NCBI RefSeq assembly: GCF_900111005.1
Contig: NZ_FOFV01000009.1
Location: forward strand, 186,001 to 250,000
From: Lentzea albida
GTDB taxonomy: Bacteria > Actinomycetota > Actinomycetes > Mycobacteriales > Pseudonocardiaceae
Length of the DNA: 64,000 nucleotides
Direction: 5' to 3'
Part shown: piece after piece, positions 1 through 7,873 of the stretch
Layout: each line of letters begins with the position of its first letter
Position numbering within the stretch: the stretch's first letter is position 1
Position numbers and translations under genes: made by a program
The notes under the pieces: model-generated
Seen by the model: the letters and a program-made list of their open reading frames with translations, nothing else
What the model was told of the DNA's origin: nothing
Database searches by the model: none

Positions 1-997
1 CGGTCGCGGCGACCAGCAGCGCGTCCGCGTCGGCGTGTTCGAGGTCCACCACGTCCACGGCCCCGTCGAGGTCGCCGCTGAGCGCGCGGGCCCGCGCGAG
101 GAGTGCGGAGGAGCCCGGACCGGCGGCGGCGAACACCCGTGCCGCGAGCGCCGGGTCGTCATCGACCACCTCGTGGCCCGCCGCGGTGAACACGTCCGCG
201 AGCCCGGGGTCCACCACGCCGAGCTCCAGCAGCGGCCGCGCGTACCCGGCCACCGGCTGCGACCGTTGCACCTGCGCCAGGGCGAGTCTGCGCAGCAGGT
301 CCGCGCGCTGTTCCGCCGGAGCGAGTGCCTCGGCCGCCTCGGCGGCGACGGGTAGCGGTGTCCCGTCGATCCGGAGCAGGCCGGCCGACCTGAGCGCCTC
401 GGCGGACTCCGACACCGCGTGCGGGTCCAGCGCGAGAACCGCCGCGAGCAGTCCCACGTCGAACGGGGCGCCGAGCGCGCGGGCGAGCAGCAGGTCGTTC
501 GCCGCGACGGGCACTTCGTCGAGGTGGCGGGCGAACGCGCCGCGCGGCTCGGGCGACAGCTCGTCCAGCACGAACCCCGGCGTGCCCCCGGTCCGCTCGT
601 GCAGCCGTGCCGCCACCTCGTCGCTCACCTCGGTGTCGAGGACGCGCGCGGCGAGCGACCGGACCTGCGTCTGCGTCAGCGGCCGGAGCCGCACCCGGAC
701 CACGGTCCCCGGCAACGTGCCGACCAATCGCCCCAGCACGCGGTTGTCCGGCCACGGCCGATGCGCGAGGACGAGCCGTCCGCCCGCCCGGACCTCGTCC
801 AGCAGCCGGTCGGCCTCGTCCTCCCCGAGCGCGTGCCCGTCGTCGACGGCGATCGGCTGCGCGAAGGTGCGCAGCAACGTGGTCTTCCCGCACCCGGCGG
901 GCCCGGTCAGCACGACGTGGTCCGCGCCGCGTGCCCGTTCGAGCGTCCGGGCCGTCCCGTCGTCGAGCAACAAGGGCGTGTCCGGCATCGGGGACAT
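1..997 (-). CDS. IniR-like AAA ATPase / LuxR-type transcriptional regulator, partial (C-terminus beyond left edge)
   Basis: The reading frame stays open from an ATG at 997 to the left edge, giving the first 332 residues. The N-terminus has a Walker A motif (GPAGCGKT, residues 32-39) and an early ILAHRPW-like Walker B/sensor region, then helical TPR-like sequence. This is the layout of large signal-transduction ATPases (STAND/LuxR type) that carry a C-terminal DNA-binding domain, which here would lie outside the window. A purine-rich ribosome site (CCAGGAGG) lies about 10 nt upstream. The gene is divergent from an IniB-like gene, and IniR-type regulators control iniB operons in mycobacteria, so an activator of the neighbour is the best guess. 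The family-level call rests mainly on this context. Confidence 0.6.
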   Translation of the reverse strand, partial: MSPMPDTPLLLDDGTARTLERARGADHVVLTGPAGCGKTTLLRTFAQPIAVDDGHALGEDEADRLLDEVRAGGRLVLAHRPWPDNRVLGRLVGTLPGTVVRVRLRPLTQTQVRSLAARVLDTEVSDEVAARLHERTGGTPGFVLDELSPEPRGAFARHLDEVPVAANDLLLARALGAPFDVGLLAAVLALDPHAVSESAEALRSAGLLRIDGTPLPVAAEAAEALAPAEQRADLLRRLALAQVQRSQPVAGYARPLLELGVVDPGLADVFTAAGHEVVDDDPALAARVFAAAGPGSSALLARARALSGDLDGAVDVVDLEHADADALLVAAT

Positions 998-1230
998 GAG
1001 CGCGTGAACCTCCTGGTGGCCGACCTCTACCGGGGTACTTCGATGCATCACCCGTTCAGGCTTGGTCTCGGCCGGAAGATCGGGAGACACCCCTATCCCC
1101 CTACACGCGGTAGCCCCAACCCCCGATCCGTCCCCCACGGACAGGACCAGGCACGTCACCCGATGCGGTGATCAACCCGCTCTTCGTAGCTTTCAGTGGC
1201 ACAAGCACAACGACGCAACTGGAGTTCGAC

Positions 1231-2004
1231 GTGACCCTGCCGCAGACGCTGCACGACTTCACCCTCAACCTGCTGAGCGACCCCGAGGCCCGCTCGGCCT
1301 TCCAGCTCGACCCGCAGGGCTCGCTCGACGCGGCCGGTCTCGGTGACGTGCACCCGGCGGACATCCAGGAGCTCCTGCCGCTCGTGCTCGACTTCGCCCC
1401 GGTCACCTCGCTCGGCGACTTCGGTTCGACGATCTCCGGCCTCGACCTCGACCAGCAGCTCGACCTCATGAGCACGCTGCAGAACACCGTCGGCCAGCAG
1501 CTCGACGACAACACGGTCCTCGGCGCCGTCTCGGGCCTCACCGCCGCCGTGCACGGCGTCACCAACGGCTTCGACGTGCTCAGCGACCCGTCGAGCGCCC
1601 TGGACGTCGTCGCCGGGACCGAGATCACCGACGTCACCGAGACCGTCACGAACCTCGACGTCACCAACACCGTCGGCGACATCACCAACGGCACCGACGT
1701 CCTCGACACGACGCACGTCACCGACGTCGTCGGCGACGTCACGAGCGGCGTGCAGACCGGCGACCTGGGCGTGAACGACGTGCTCAGCGGCGACATCACC
1801 TCCGCCATCGGCACCGTGACGGGCAACGACCTCTCCCTCGACCACGTCGGCAACGTCACCGACGTCGTCTCGCACGTGGGCAACGTCGGCGACGTGACCG
1901 GCGTCGGCTCCGTCGGCGACCTCGGCAAGATCGGCGACATCTCCGGCGAGCTGGGCGACGTCAACGTCGGTGGCGTCCTGAACGACCTCGACCTGAGCCT
2001 CTGA
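1231..2004 (+). CDS. iniB: IniB-like protein (IniB N-terminal domain, acidic Val/Asp/Gly/Thr-rich tail)
   Basis: The first 70 residues (TLHDFTLNLLSDPEAR, then a DP-x-G-S-L-x-x-AGL stretch) match the IniB N-terminal domain of actinobacterial cell-envelope-stress proteins. The rest (about residues 110-257) is a low-complexity run of short DVT/NVxD/GD(I/V) units with very few aromatic or basic residues. It has no signal peptide. I chose GTG at 1231, with GGAG 6 nt upstream, over an in-frame GTG at 1168, because family members begin just before the TLHDF motif. In mycobacteria iniB is induced by cell-wall inhibitors; its molecular role is unsettled. The divergent IniR-like gene supports the assignment, and a hairpin follows the stop. 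Confidence 0.75.
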   Translation: MTLPQTLHDFTLNLLSDPEARSAFQLDPQGSLDAAGLGDVHPADIQELLPLVLDFAPVTSLGDFGSTISGLDLDQQLDLMSTLQNTVGQQLDDNTVLGAVSGLTAAVHGVTNGFDVLSDPSSALDVVAGTEITDVTETVTNLDVTNTVGDITNGTDVLDTTHVTDVVGDVTSGVQTGDLGVNDVLSGDITSAIGTVTGNDLSLDHVGNVTDVVSHVGNVGDVTGVGSVGDLGKIGDISGELGDVNVGGVLNDLDLSL

Positions 2005-2017
2005 CCCACCCGCCAGT

Positions 2018-2054
2018 GCAAGGCCGCCCCGACCGCGCCCCGGGGCGGCCTTGC
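2018..2054 (+). terminator. Intrinsic terminator-like hairpin after iniB
   Basis: A perfect 13-bp inverted repeat (GCAAGGCCGCCCC at 2018-2030, complement at 2042-2054) with an 11-nt loop begins 13 nt after the iniB stop. There is no T-tract, as is common for actinobacterial terminators. Confidence 0.7.
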
Positions 2055-2062
2055 GGCGTTCG

Positions 2063-2112
2063 CCAGGTCTTCGCAGCCGCAATCCTCACCGGTCGCGGCT
2101 CCGAAGACCTGG
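2063..2112 (+). promoter_or_regulatory. Long hairpin directly abutting the peroxiredoxin start codon
   Basis: CCAGGTCTTCG (2063-2073) pairs perfectly with CGAAGACCTGG (2102-2112). Six further pairs follow inside after one C-C mismatch (AGCCGC 2075-2080 with GCGGCT 2095-2100). The structure ends 1 nt before the GTG at 2114 and covers the position where a ribosome site would be. It could be an RNA control element or a protein operator; the sequence does not decide. Confidence 0.5.
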
Positions 2113-2113
2113 T

Positions 2114-2578
2114 GTGAAACAAGGAGACACCGCCCCCGACTTCACCCTGCCCGACGACAACGGCGACCCCCGCACCCTGTCCGAGTTCCTGGCCTCCGGA
2201 CCGGTGGTGCTGTTCTTCTACCCGGCCGCGATGACAGGCGGCTGCACCGCGGAGAGCTGCCACTTCCGCGACCTGGCGGCGGAGTTCGGCGACGTGGGCG
2301 CGCACCGCGTCGGCATCAGCCCCGACGCCGTGAGCAAGCAACGCGCGTTCTCCACCACCTACGGCTTCGACTACCCGCTCCTGTCCGATGAGGACGGTGC
2401 CGTGGCGAAGCAGTTCGGCGTCTGGCGGCGCTTCAGCCCGCTGCACGCCAAGAGGCACACGTTCGTCATCGACACAGACCGGACGGTGCTCGCCGTGGTC
2501 AAGAGCGAGCTGAAGTTCACCGTCCACGCCGACCAGGCCCTCGAGGTGCTGCGGGAGCGCGCGGCCCGGCACGCCTAG
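2114..2578 (+). CDS. bcp: Peroxiredoxin, Bcp/PrxQ type
   Basis: A 154-residue thioredoxin-fold peroxidase that reduces hydrogen peroxide and organic hydroperoxides in the cytoplasm. The N-terminus KQGDTAPDFTLPD and the active-site segment YPAAMTGGCTAESC are typical of Bcp. Cys44 is the expected peroxidatic and Cys49 the resolving cysteine, giving an intramolecular disulfide that thioredoxin recycles. Thr41 is the conserved active-site Thr. GTG at 2114 is preferred because family members start a few residues before GDxAPDF, although the frame is open further upstream. No Shine-Dalgarno sequence is visible, because the preceding 50 nt form a hairpin. The protein is complete at usual family length. 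Confidence 0.9.
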   Translation: MKQGDTAPDFTLPDDNGDPRTLSEFLASGPVVLFFYPAAMTGGCTAESCHFRDLAAEFGDVGAHRVGISPDAVSKQRAFSTTYGFDYPLLSDEDGAVAKQFGVWRRFSPLHAKRHTFVIDTDRTVLAVVKSELKFTVHADQALEVLRERAARHA

Positions 2579-2589
2579 CGGCCGCGGTC

Positions 2590-2623
2590 CCGCCGCCCGT
2601 CGCCCGGTGGGGACGGGCGGCGG
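2590..2623 (+). terminator. Terminator-like hairpin after bcp
   Basis: A 12-bp perfect stem (CCGCCGCCCGTC at 2590-2601, complement at 2612-2623) with a 10-nt loop begins 11 nt after the bcp stop. Confidence 0.65.
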
Positions 2624-2932
2624 GCGTGCCGCCGCCGGCGACACAGATGGCCGGCGCATGACGCGATCCCCGTGGCCACCACGCGGCTCACGCGCCCGAG
2701 CCCGGCCCCACCTCGCGCGCGCCGCCCCACGAACCGCCCGCCTCGCGCGCCCCCGCACCCCCACGGACCGCCTCGCCGACTCGCCATCCGCGCGCCCCCC
2801 GGTCCGCACGTCTCCTCGCCAGCCCCTGCGCCCCGGCCGGCCACACGGAACGCACTGACACCTTCTCGCCACTCGCGCGACCAGCAAGAACAAACCCACC
2901 ACTCCTCCGGGCACAGGCAGGCCTTGCGTAAC
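2624..2932. other. Non-coding gap between bcp and the hydrolase gene
   Basis: About 300 nt with no convincing gene. Open frames here are Pro/Arg-rich low-complexity translations with no recognisable protein. Composition shifts towards A near 2880-2930, as expected ahead of a promoter. Confidence 0.5.
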
Positions 2933-2958
2933 TAAGGAACCTGATCTAAGGTTCCTTA
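2933..2958. promoter_or_regulatory. Perfect 26-bp palindromic operator upstream of the hydrolase/MBL pair
   Basis: TAAGGAACCT (2933-2942) and AGGTTCCTTA (2949-2958) form a perfect 10-bp inverted repeat around a 6-nt centre, 29 nt before the start at 2988. It is AT-rich against a GC-rich background and has the geometry of a dimeric repressor site (MarR/HxlR/TetR-like). No matching regulator gene is adjacent. Confidence 0.6.
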
Positions 2959-2987
2959 CATAAGCAACCTGAACACCTGGAGCGACG

Positions 2988-3782
2988 ATGACCCCGACCC
3001 CCGAGGCAGGCAGCCTCAGGCCCACCCGCACCGAGACGCACGTGCTCGACACCCCCGCGGGCCCGGTCGAGCTGACCGTGCAGGACCGCGACCGCACCCG
3101 GCCCTACCTGCTGCTGCACGGCGGCGGTGGCGTGGCGACGATGACCGGCTTCGCCGGCCTGCTCACCGAACGGACCCACGCCAGGGTGTTGCTGCCGACG
3201 CATCCCGGTTTCGCGGGCACCCCCAGGCCGGAAGCGCTCTCCAGCGTCGTCGGCCTCGCGAAGACGTACGTCGCGCTGCTGGACCAGCTCGGCCTCAGCG
3301 ACGTCACGGTGATCGGCAACTCGTTCGGCGGCTGGCTGGCCGCCGAGATCGCCCTGCTGGACAGCCCGCGCGTCAGCGGCGCCGTGATCGTCAACGGCAT
3401 CGGGCTCGACGTCCCCGGACACCCCGCCACGGACGTGCGCGGCCTCTCCCCGGCCGAGCTCAGCGCCCTCTCCTGGCACGACCCGGCCAAGGCCCCGCGT
3501 CCGACGGGCACCGGCCCCGGCCCGGACGTGCGTGCCCTCCTGAACTACACCGGGCCCGCCATGTCCGATCCGACGCTCGCCGAACGGCTCGGGCAGGTGC
3601 ACGTCCCCTTCCACGTCCTGTGGGGCGAGAGCGACGGCATCGTCGACCTGGAGTACGGCAAGGCCTTCGCCGCCGCGGTCCCGATGTCGACGTTCACCCC
3701 GATCCCCCGCACCGGACACCTGCCCCAGCTCGAGTCGCCCGAGGAACTGCTCGGCGCGCTGCTCGACCTCGGCAACCACTGA
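2988..3782 (+). CDS. Alpha/beta hydrolase
   Basis: A 264-residue cytoplasmic alpha/beta-hydrolase. The oxyanion-hole segment HGGGG starts at residue 44, the nucleophile elbow is GNSFGG (Ser112), and the acid and base are probably the Asp of GESDGIVD and the His of TGHLPQLE near the C-terminus. The substrate is unknown; it could be an ester, epoxide or lactone hydrolase. The ATG at 2988 has a GGAG upstream. It is followed 19 nt later by an MBL-fold hydrolase and preceded by a strong palindrome, so the two genes look like a small repressed operon for detoxification or catabolism. Confidence 0.85.
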   Translation: MTPTPEAGSLRPTRTETHVLDTPAGPVELTVQDRDRTRPYLLLHGGGGVATMTGFAGLLTERTHARVLLPTHPGFAGTPRPEALSSVVGLAKTYVALLDQLGLSDVTVIGNSFGGWLAAEIALLDSPRVSGAVIVNGIGLDVPGHPATDVRGLSPAELSALSWHDPAKAPRPTGTGPGPDVRALLNYTGPAMSDPTLAERLGQVHVPFHVLWGESDGIVDLEYGKAFAAAVPMSTFTPIPRTGHLPQLESPEELLGALLDLGNH

Positions 3783-3801
3783 ACCCCCACAGGAGACCCA
3801 C

Positions 3802-4575
3802 ATGAACACCACCCTCGCCGTGACCCGCATCGGGCACGCCTGCCAGCTGATCGAGTTCGGCGACACCCGCGTGCTCACCGACCCGTGGTTCACCCAGAAG
3901 GCGACCTACTACCCCGGCGAGCCCGTGGCCGCCACCGTCAGCGAACTGGGCCGCATCGACGCGCTCGTCATCAGCCACGAGCACTACGACCACTGCGACC
4001 TCGACGCGCTCGTCGCGGGCGGTTTCGACCTGGACACCCCGGTGATCGGGCCGGGAACCGTCGCGGAACTGGCCAGGCAAAGGGGTTTCCGGAACGTCCA
4101 GGCGATCGAGAGCTGGGAGTCCGCCACGACCGGCGACCTCACGGTGACCGCCACCCCGGGCAAGCACGGCGTCCACGAGGTCACCTTCGTGCTGCAGGCG
4201 GGCGGCCGCTCGGTCTTCTTCGGCGGCGACTCGCTGCGCGTCCCGGAACTCGACGAGATCCCGGCCCGGTTCGGGCAGGTGGACCTCGCCCTCCTGCCGA
4301 CGAACGGATTGTGCCTGCGGCCGCTGAACATGAGGCAGGTCGTCATGAACGCCGAGGAGGCCGCGGCCCTCACCGCCGTGCTGAACCCGGTCATGGCCAT
4401 CCCGCAGCACTACGCCTTCCACAGCGGGCAACTGGGCGACCGGATGATCACGCGAGGCAACCAGGACCCGCGCCACTACGCCGACGCGGTCGCCCGGCTC
4501 GCCCCCCAGGTCGCGGTCCGGCTGGTGCTGCCGGGAACGCGGGTCGAGGTCCCGCACGCCGCGCTCACCTCGTGA
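3802..4575 (+). CDS. MBL-fold metallo-hydrolase (UlaG/RomA-like)
   Basis: A 257-residue metallo-beta-lactamase-fold hydrolase. The signature HEHYDHCD gives the dinuclear metal site; further ligands are probably the His in GKHGVH, the Asp in FFGGDS and the His in PQHYAFH. The N-terminal RIGHACQLIEFGDTRVLTDP is characteristic of the UlaG-like branch (L-ascorbate-6-phosphate lactonase relatives, N-acyl phosphoethanolamine phospholipase D-like enzymes), not true beta-lactamases. A good ribosome site (AGGAGA) precedes the ATG. It is co-transcribed with the alpha/beta hydrolase upstream. The substrate cannot be read from sequence. Confidence 0.85.
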   Translation: MNTTLAVTRIGHACQLIEFGDTRVLTDPWFTQKATYYPGEPVAATVSELGRIDALVISHEHYDHCDLDALVAGGFDLDTPVIGPGTVAELARQRGFRNVQAIESWESATTGDLTVTATPGKHGVHEVTFVLQAGGRSVFFGGDSLRVPELDEIPARFGQVDLALLPTNGLCLRPLNMRQVVMNAEEAAALTAVLNPVMAIPQHYAFHSGQLGDRMITRGNQDPRHYADAVARLAPQVAVRLVLPGTRVEVPHAALTS

Positions 4576-4727
4576 CGAGGCCGGTCAGTTCCTCCAGCAC
4601 CTCCCAGACCGGCCGCCGCCACCCCCACCGCTCCCGGCGGATGTCCGGTCCCCCGGCGAGCGAGGAGCCCGAACTGGTGGTCAACGCCTCGGGCCCGGCT
4701 GTCGCGGATCGGACTTCGACTCACGCG

Positions 4728-5588
4728 CTAGTCGCGCCGCGCCGACCGGTCGCGTGCGGCGCGCAGGTACCCCATGACCAGCGACTCGAGGTCGGGTTCG
4801 GTACCCGTCCACCCGTGCGGCGTCGGCTGGGGGTCGCGGACGAGCATGGTGGTCTGGCGCGGGGTGCGGGTGGCGCTGACGAGCGCCCCCTGCACCGCGG
4901 TCTCGTCGGCGGCGGGGCCGACGAGGATCCGGTGGCGTGCGAGCACGTCGTCGATGTCGCCGTCGATCTGGACCTGGCCGTCGTCGATGAGCAACATGTG
5001 GTCGCAGACCTCGCGCAGGTCGGCGAGCAGGTGCGAGGACATCACGACGGTGGTGCCGCGGTCGGCGACCTCGGCCATGATGATCCGCAACGTCTCGTCG
5101 CGGGCCAGCGGGTCGAGGTCGGACAGCGGTTCGTCGAGCAGCAGCAGCCGCGGCAGCCGTCCCAGCGCGAGGGCGATGGCGACCTGGGTGCGGGTGCCGG
5201 CGGACAGGGTGCGGATGGTGGCGTCGCGGTCGACGCCCGCCTGCAGGGCGAGCATCTCCTCGACGCGGTCGGTGGACCAGCGGTCGTTGAGCGCCGCGAC
5301 CAGGCGGATCATCTCCCGCACGGTCAGGTGCCCGTGCAGGGGCCGGTCCTGTGCCAGGAACGACACGTCGGGGTGGATGCGGCCGCGCACCGGGGTGTCG
5401 AAGGCGCGGAGTTCGCCGGTGGTGGGCCGGACCAGGCCGGCGGCCATGCGCAGCAGGGTGCTCTTGCCGGCGCCGTTCGGGCCGACCAGGGCCACGACCT
5501 TGCCCTCCGGCAGGCTGAAGGTGCAGTCGCGGACCGCCCAGCGGCGGCCGTAGCGCTTGCCCACGGCGGTCGCGGTCAACGGCGTCAT
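4728..5588 (-). CDS. ABC transporter ATP-binding protein (second ATPase of the GntR operon)
   Basis: A 286-residue ABC ATPase. Walker A is GPNGAGKST, the signature is LSAGT (in place of LSGGQ), Walker B is LLLLDEPLSD, and the H-loop is SSHLL. It resembles YtrB/CcmA-type exporter ATPases. The C-terminal 70 residues extend beyond the core and could contact the permease. The start ATG at 5588 overlaps the stop of the upstream gntR gene (ATGA), so translation is probably coupled. It is the last gene of a four-gene operon that already holds a more typical ATPase; LSAGT may mark asymmetric nucleotide sites if the two pair as a heterodimer. Confidence 0.9.
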   Translation of the reverse strand: MTPLTATAVGKRYGRRWAVRDCTFSLPEGKVVALVGPNGAGKSTLLRMAAGLVRPTTGELRAFDTPVRGRIHPDVSFLAQDRPLHGHLTVREMIRLVAALNDRWSTDRVEEMLALQAGVDRDATIRTLSAGTRTQVAIALALGRLPRLLLLDEPLSDLDPLARDETLRIIMAEVADRGTTVVMSSHLLADLREVCDHMLLIDDGQVQIDGDIDDVLARHRILVGPAADETAVQGALVSATRTPRQTTMLVRDPQPTPHGWTGTEPDLESLVMGYLRAARDRSARRD

Positions 5589-5995
5589 GATCGTTCCTCG
5601 GCGGGGTAGTGCTCGTCGCGGACCGCGGAGTAGAGGGCGTCGACGTCCTCGACGACCAGGCCGCCCTCGCGGGCGTGGCCCATCCAGCGGCCCAGTTCCT
5701 TGCGCAACGGTGCGTCGTCCCCGGCCGTCGCCTCCGACGCCAGCGACTTGGTGATGAAGGTGCCCAGGCCGCGGCGGCCCTGCGCGAGCCCCTCGCGCTC
5801 GAGTTCGCGGTAGGCCTTGAGCACGGTGTTGGGGTTGACCGCGGTCGCGTCCACCACCTCCCGCGCTGAGGGCAGCCGGTCCCCCGGCGCCAGCAGCCCC
5901 AGCCGCATGGCCTGCTTCACCTGCTGCACGATCTGCACGTAGGTGGAGACCCCGGAGTGCCGGTCGATCCGGAACTCGATCACGCCCGTCAGCAT
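5585..5995 (-). CDS. GntR-family transcriptional regulator, YtrA type
   Basis: A 136-residue regulator with an N-terminal winged helix-turn-helix (YVQIVQQVKQAMRLG, DRLPSAREV, NPNTVLKAYRELEREG) and only a short C-terminal dimerisation tail, the hallmark of the YtrA subfamily. The start at 5995 is supported by GGGGGAG 6 nt upstream; the frame continues 11 codons further but without a ribosome site. YtrA regulators usually sit inside and repress their own ABC transporter operon. Here the gene lies between the permease and the second ATPase. The palindrome at 7798-7817 upstream of the operon is the likely binding site. Confidence 0.9.
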   Translation of the reverse strand: MLTGVIEFRIDRHSGVSTYVQIVQQVKQAMRLGLLAPGDRLPSAREVVDATAVNPNTVLKAYRELEREGLAQGRRGLGTFITKSLASEATAGDDAPLRKELGRWMGHAREGGLVVEDVDALYSAVRDEHYPAEERS

Positions 5996-6028
5996 AGGTG
6001 CTCCCCCTGCCCGAGGCCTCCACCACAC

Positions 6029-7009
6029 TCAGCTCTGCCGCCGCAGCGCCCAGGCGGTGCCCGCCAGCAGCAGCACCGCGAGCCCTCCGAACACCGCGAA
6101 GTCGTACACGTGCGCGAGCCACGCGCTGCTCTCGGGAATCGTGATCACGTACCGCCTGGCGACGCCGGACTGCTGCAGGCAGGCCGTGTACGCCTCCTGC
6201 GTCTCCGTTCCCCCCTTGCAGGTCCTGGTCAGTGCGGCGGCCCTGTCGGGCGACACCTGCTGTCCCGCCGTGTCGAGCCAGCCCGAGCCGACCCACAGGC
6301 CGCCGCCCTGGCTCAGGTCCGCGTCCGCGCCGACCGGGGCGTCCCGGCGCTCGCGCGGCACCCAGCGGTTCGCCAGCCCGAACAGGGCGAACCGCGCGGC
6401 GACGAACACCCCGAGTCCCGCGGTCATCGCCACCAGGGTGCGGCGGGACACCGCCCCGGCGAAGGTGCCGAGCGCGAACGCGAACAGCGCGTACCCGACC
6501 GGTGAGACGTGCTCGACGCCGAAGTTGAGGACGTGGAACGAACCGTTCGCGTGCGGCCCCAGCACACCGGCCGCGTCCAGCCACCACCAGACCAGGTACT
6601 GCAGCACCACCAGCACGACCAGCGCGGGCACCAGCGCGACCACGAGCTTGCTCAACATCCACCGCGTGCGGCTCACCGACTGCGTGAACGCCAGCACGTG
6701 GGTGCCCTGTTCCAGTTCCTGCGCGAACAGCGGGGCCCCGATGAACACGCCGACCAGGGCCGGCAGGAGGACGATCACGACGCGCCCGACCAGGAAGAGG
6801 TCACCCCAGTTCGCGGCGAACGCGTCCAGGTCCTCCGGGGAGGCCGGGCACGGGCCGGCGTTCGGCGCCACGCACTCGATGAGCCGCGTCGAGGTGAAGA
6901 AGTCGACCATGGTGGACCGCAGCAGCACGACGGTGACCGAGCCGGCCACGAGCAGTCCGAGGAGGGTGAGCAGTTGCAGGCGCTGCAACCGGAACGCCGC
7001 CCAGATCAT
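6029..7009 (-). CDS. ABC transporter permease (ABC-2 type)
   Basis: A 326-residue integral membrane protein with about six hydrophobic segments. The first begins around residue 12 (LLTLLGLLVAGSVTVVLL), and the last is near the C-terminus (VFGGLAVLLLAGTAWALR). A large extracytoplasmic loop with several Cys lies between the first two segments (residues 40-65), and a second loop precedes the last segment. The ATG at 7009 overlaps the stop of the upstream ATPase gene (ATGA). It is the only membrane subunit in the operon, so the transporter may be a homodimer in the membrane with one or both encoded ATPases. The substrate is unknown; YtrA-linked transporters often respond to cell-wall antibiotics. 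Confidence 0.85.
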   Translation of the reverse strand: MIWAAFRLQRLQLLTLLGLLVAGSVTVVLLRSTMVDFFTSTRLIECVAPNAGPCPASPEDLDAFAANWGDLFLVGRVVIVLLPALVGVFIGAPLFAQELEQGTHVLAFTQSVSRTRWMLSKLVVALVPALVVLVVLQYLVWWWLDAAGVLGPHANGSFHVLNFGVEHVSPVGYALFAFALGTFAGAVSRRTLVAMTAGLGVFVAARFALFGLANRWVPRERRDAPVGADADLSQGGGLWVGSGWLDTAGQQVSPDRAAALTRTCKGGTETQEAYTACLQQSGVARRYVITIPESSAWLAHVYDFAVFGGLAVLLLAGTAWALRRQS

Positions 7010-7755
7010 GCCGCCACCTCCTGCGCCGCCGCCGCACGCATGTGCCGCAGCACCAACTCGCCCAACGGCGTCCCGTCCCCGCTCAGCCGGTTCACGTCCC
7101 CGGCCAGCAGCACGCGTCCTCTGTGGAGCAACACGAGGTGATCACACACCCCTTCCAGCTCCGCCAGCACGTGCGAGGACAACACCACCGTCATCCCCTG
7201 CATCCTCGCCTCGGACATCAACACGCGCAGCACCGCCTCGCGCGCCAACGGGTCCAGATCGGCCAGCGGCTCGTCCAGCAACAACAACCTCGGCCGCTTC
7301 CCCAGCGCCAGCGCCAGAGCGACGCGCGTGCGCTGCCCACCCGACAGCGTGCCCACCTTGGCGTTCATCGGCACCCCGGCCTGCTCGACCAGGTGCGAGG
7401 CGTACCCCTGGTCCCAGGTCGGGTTCGTCCGCGCCCCGAACGTCAGCGTCTCCGCGACCGTGAGCTGCCGGTACAACGGCTTCTGCTGCGCCAGGTAGGA
7501 CACCGCCGGGTGCAGCCCCTTGCCGCTCGGCTCGTCCCCGAACACCGCGATCGACCCGGCCGACGGGCGCAGCATGCCCGTGACCAGCCCCATCAACGTG
7601 CTCTTCCCGGCACCGTTCGGACCGACCAGGGCCACCACCCGGTTCTCCGGGATCACCAGGGAGGTCTCCTCCAGCGCCCAGCCCCTGCGATACCTCTTGC
7701 CCACCCCCTCGGCAAGGACCGGAAGCGCCCGGTCAGGGTGCCTTCGCGTGGTCAC
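7006..7755 (-). CDS. ABC transporter ATP-binding protein (first gene of the operon)
   Basis: A 249-residue ABC ATPase with canonical Walker A (GPNGAGKST), signature LSGGQRTRVALALALG, Walker B (LLLLDEPLADLD) and H-loop SSHVL. I place the start at GTG 7755, because AGGAGG sits 5 nt upstream; an in-frame GTG at 7761 would overlap that ribosome site. It is the first gene of an operon continuing into the permease, the GntR regulator and the second ATPase, all with overlapping or short junctions. It lies just downstream of the inverted repeat at 7798-7817. Confidence 0.9.
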   Translation of the reverse strand: MTTRRHPDRALPVLAEGVGKRYRRGWALEETSLVIPENRVVALVGPNGAGKSTLMGLVTGMLRPSAGSIAVFGDEPSGKGLHPAVSYLAQQKPLYRQLTVAETLTFGARTNPTWDQGYASHLVEQAGVPMNAKVGTLSGGQRTRVALALALGKRPRLLLLDEPLADLDPLAREAVLRVLMSEARMQGMTVVLSSHVLAELEGVCDHLVLLHRGRVLLAGDVNRLSGDGTPLGELVLRHMRAAAAQEVAA

Positions 7756-7797
7756 GGCCACCTCCTCTCGTCATCGGACAACGGCAAGGTAGCAGCT

Positions 7798-7817
7798 TTC
7801 ACTAGTCAAATAGTGAA
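7798..7817. promoter_or_regulatory. Inverted-repeat operator, probable GntR (YtrA) site
   Basis: TTCACTA (7798-7804) and TAGTGAA (7811-7817) form a perfect 7-bp inverted repeat with a 6-nt spacer, about 43 nt upstream of the first gene of the ABC operon on the minus strand. An AT-rich palindrome here fits autoregulation by the operon's own YtrA-type protein. Confidence 0.6.
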
Positions 7818-7873
7818 CTGGGTGAGGTTCGACTCGCGGGGGCAACGCGGCGGCGACCGCGACGTCCCGCGCA

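Noticed and set aside
159..1171. Several long open frames on both strands over the first kilobase
   Set aside because: They are Arg/Ala- or Ser/Thr-rich shadows of the single IniR-like frame that runs from 997 to the left edge.
1101..2082. Antisense frames opposite iniB (about 300 codons)
   Set aside because: They mirror the GAC/GTC-rich repeat structure of iniB and have no ribosome site or recognisable domain.
3885..5609. 574-codon plus-strand frame
   Set aside because: It is a shadow across the MBL gene and the minus-strand ABC operon; translation is low-complexity Arg/Pro/Gly.
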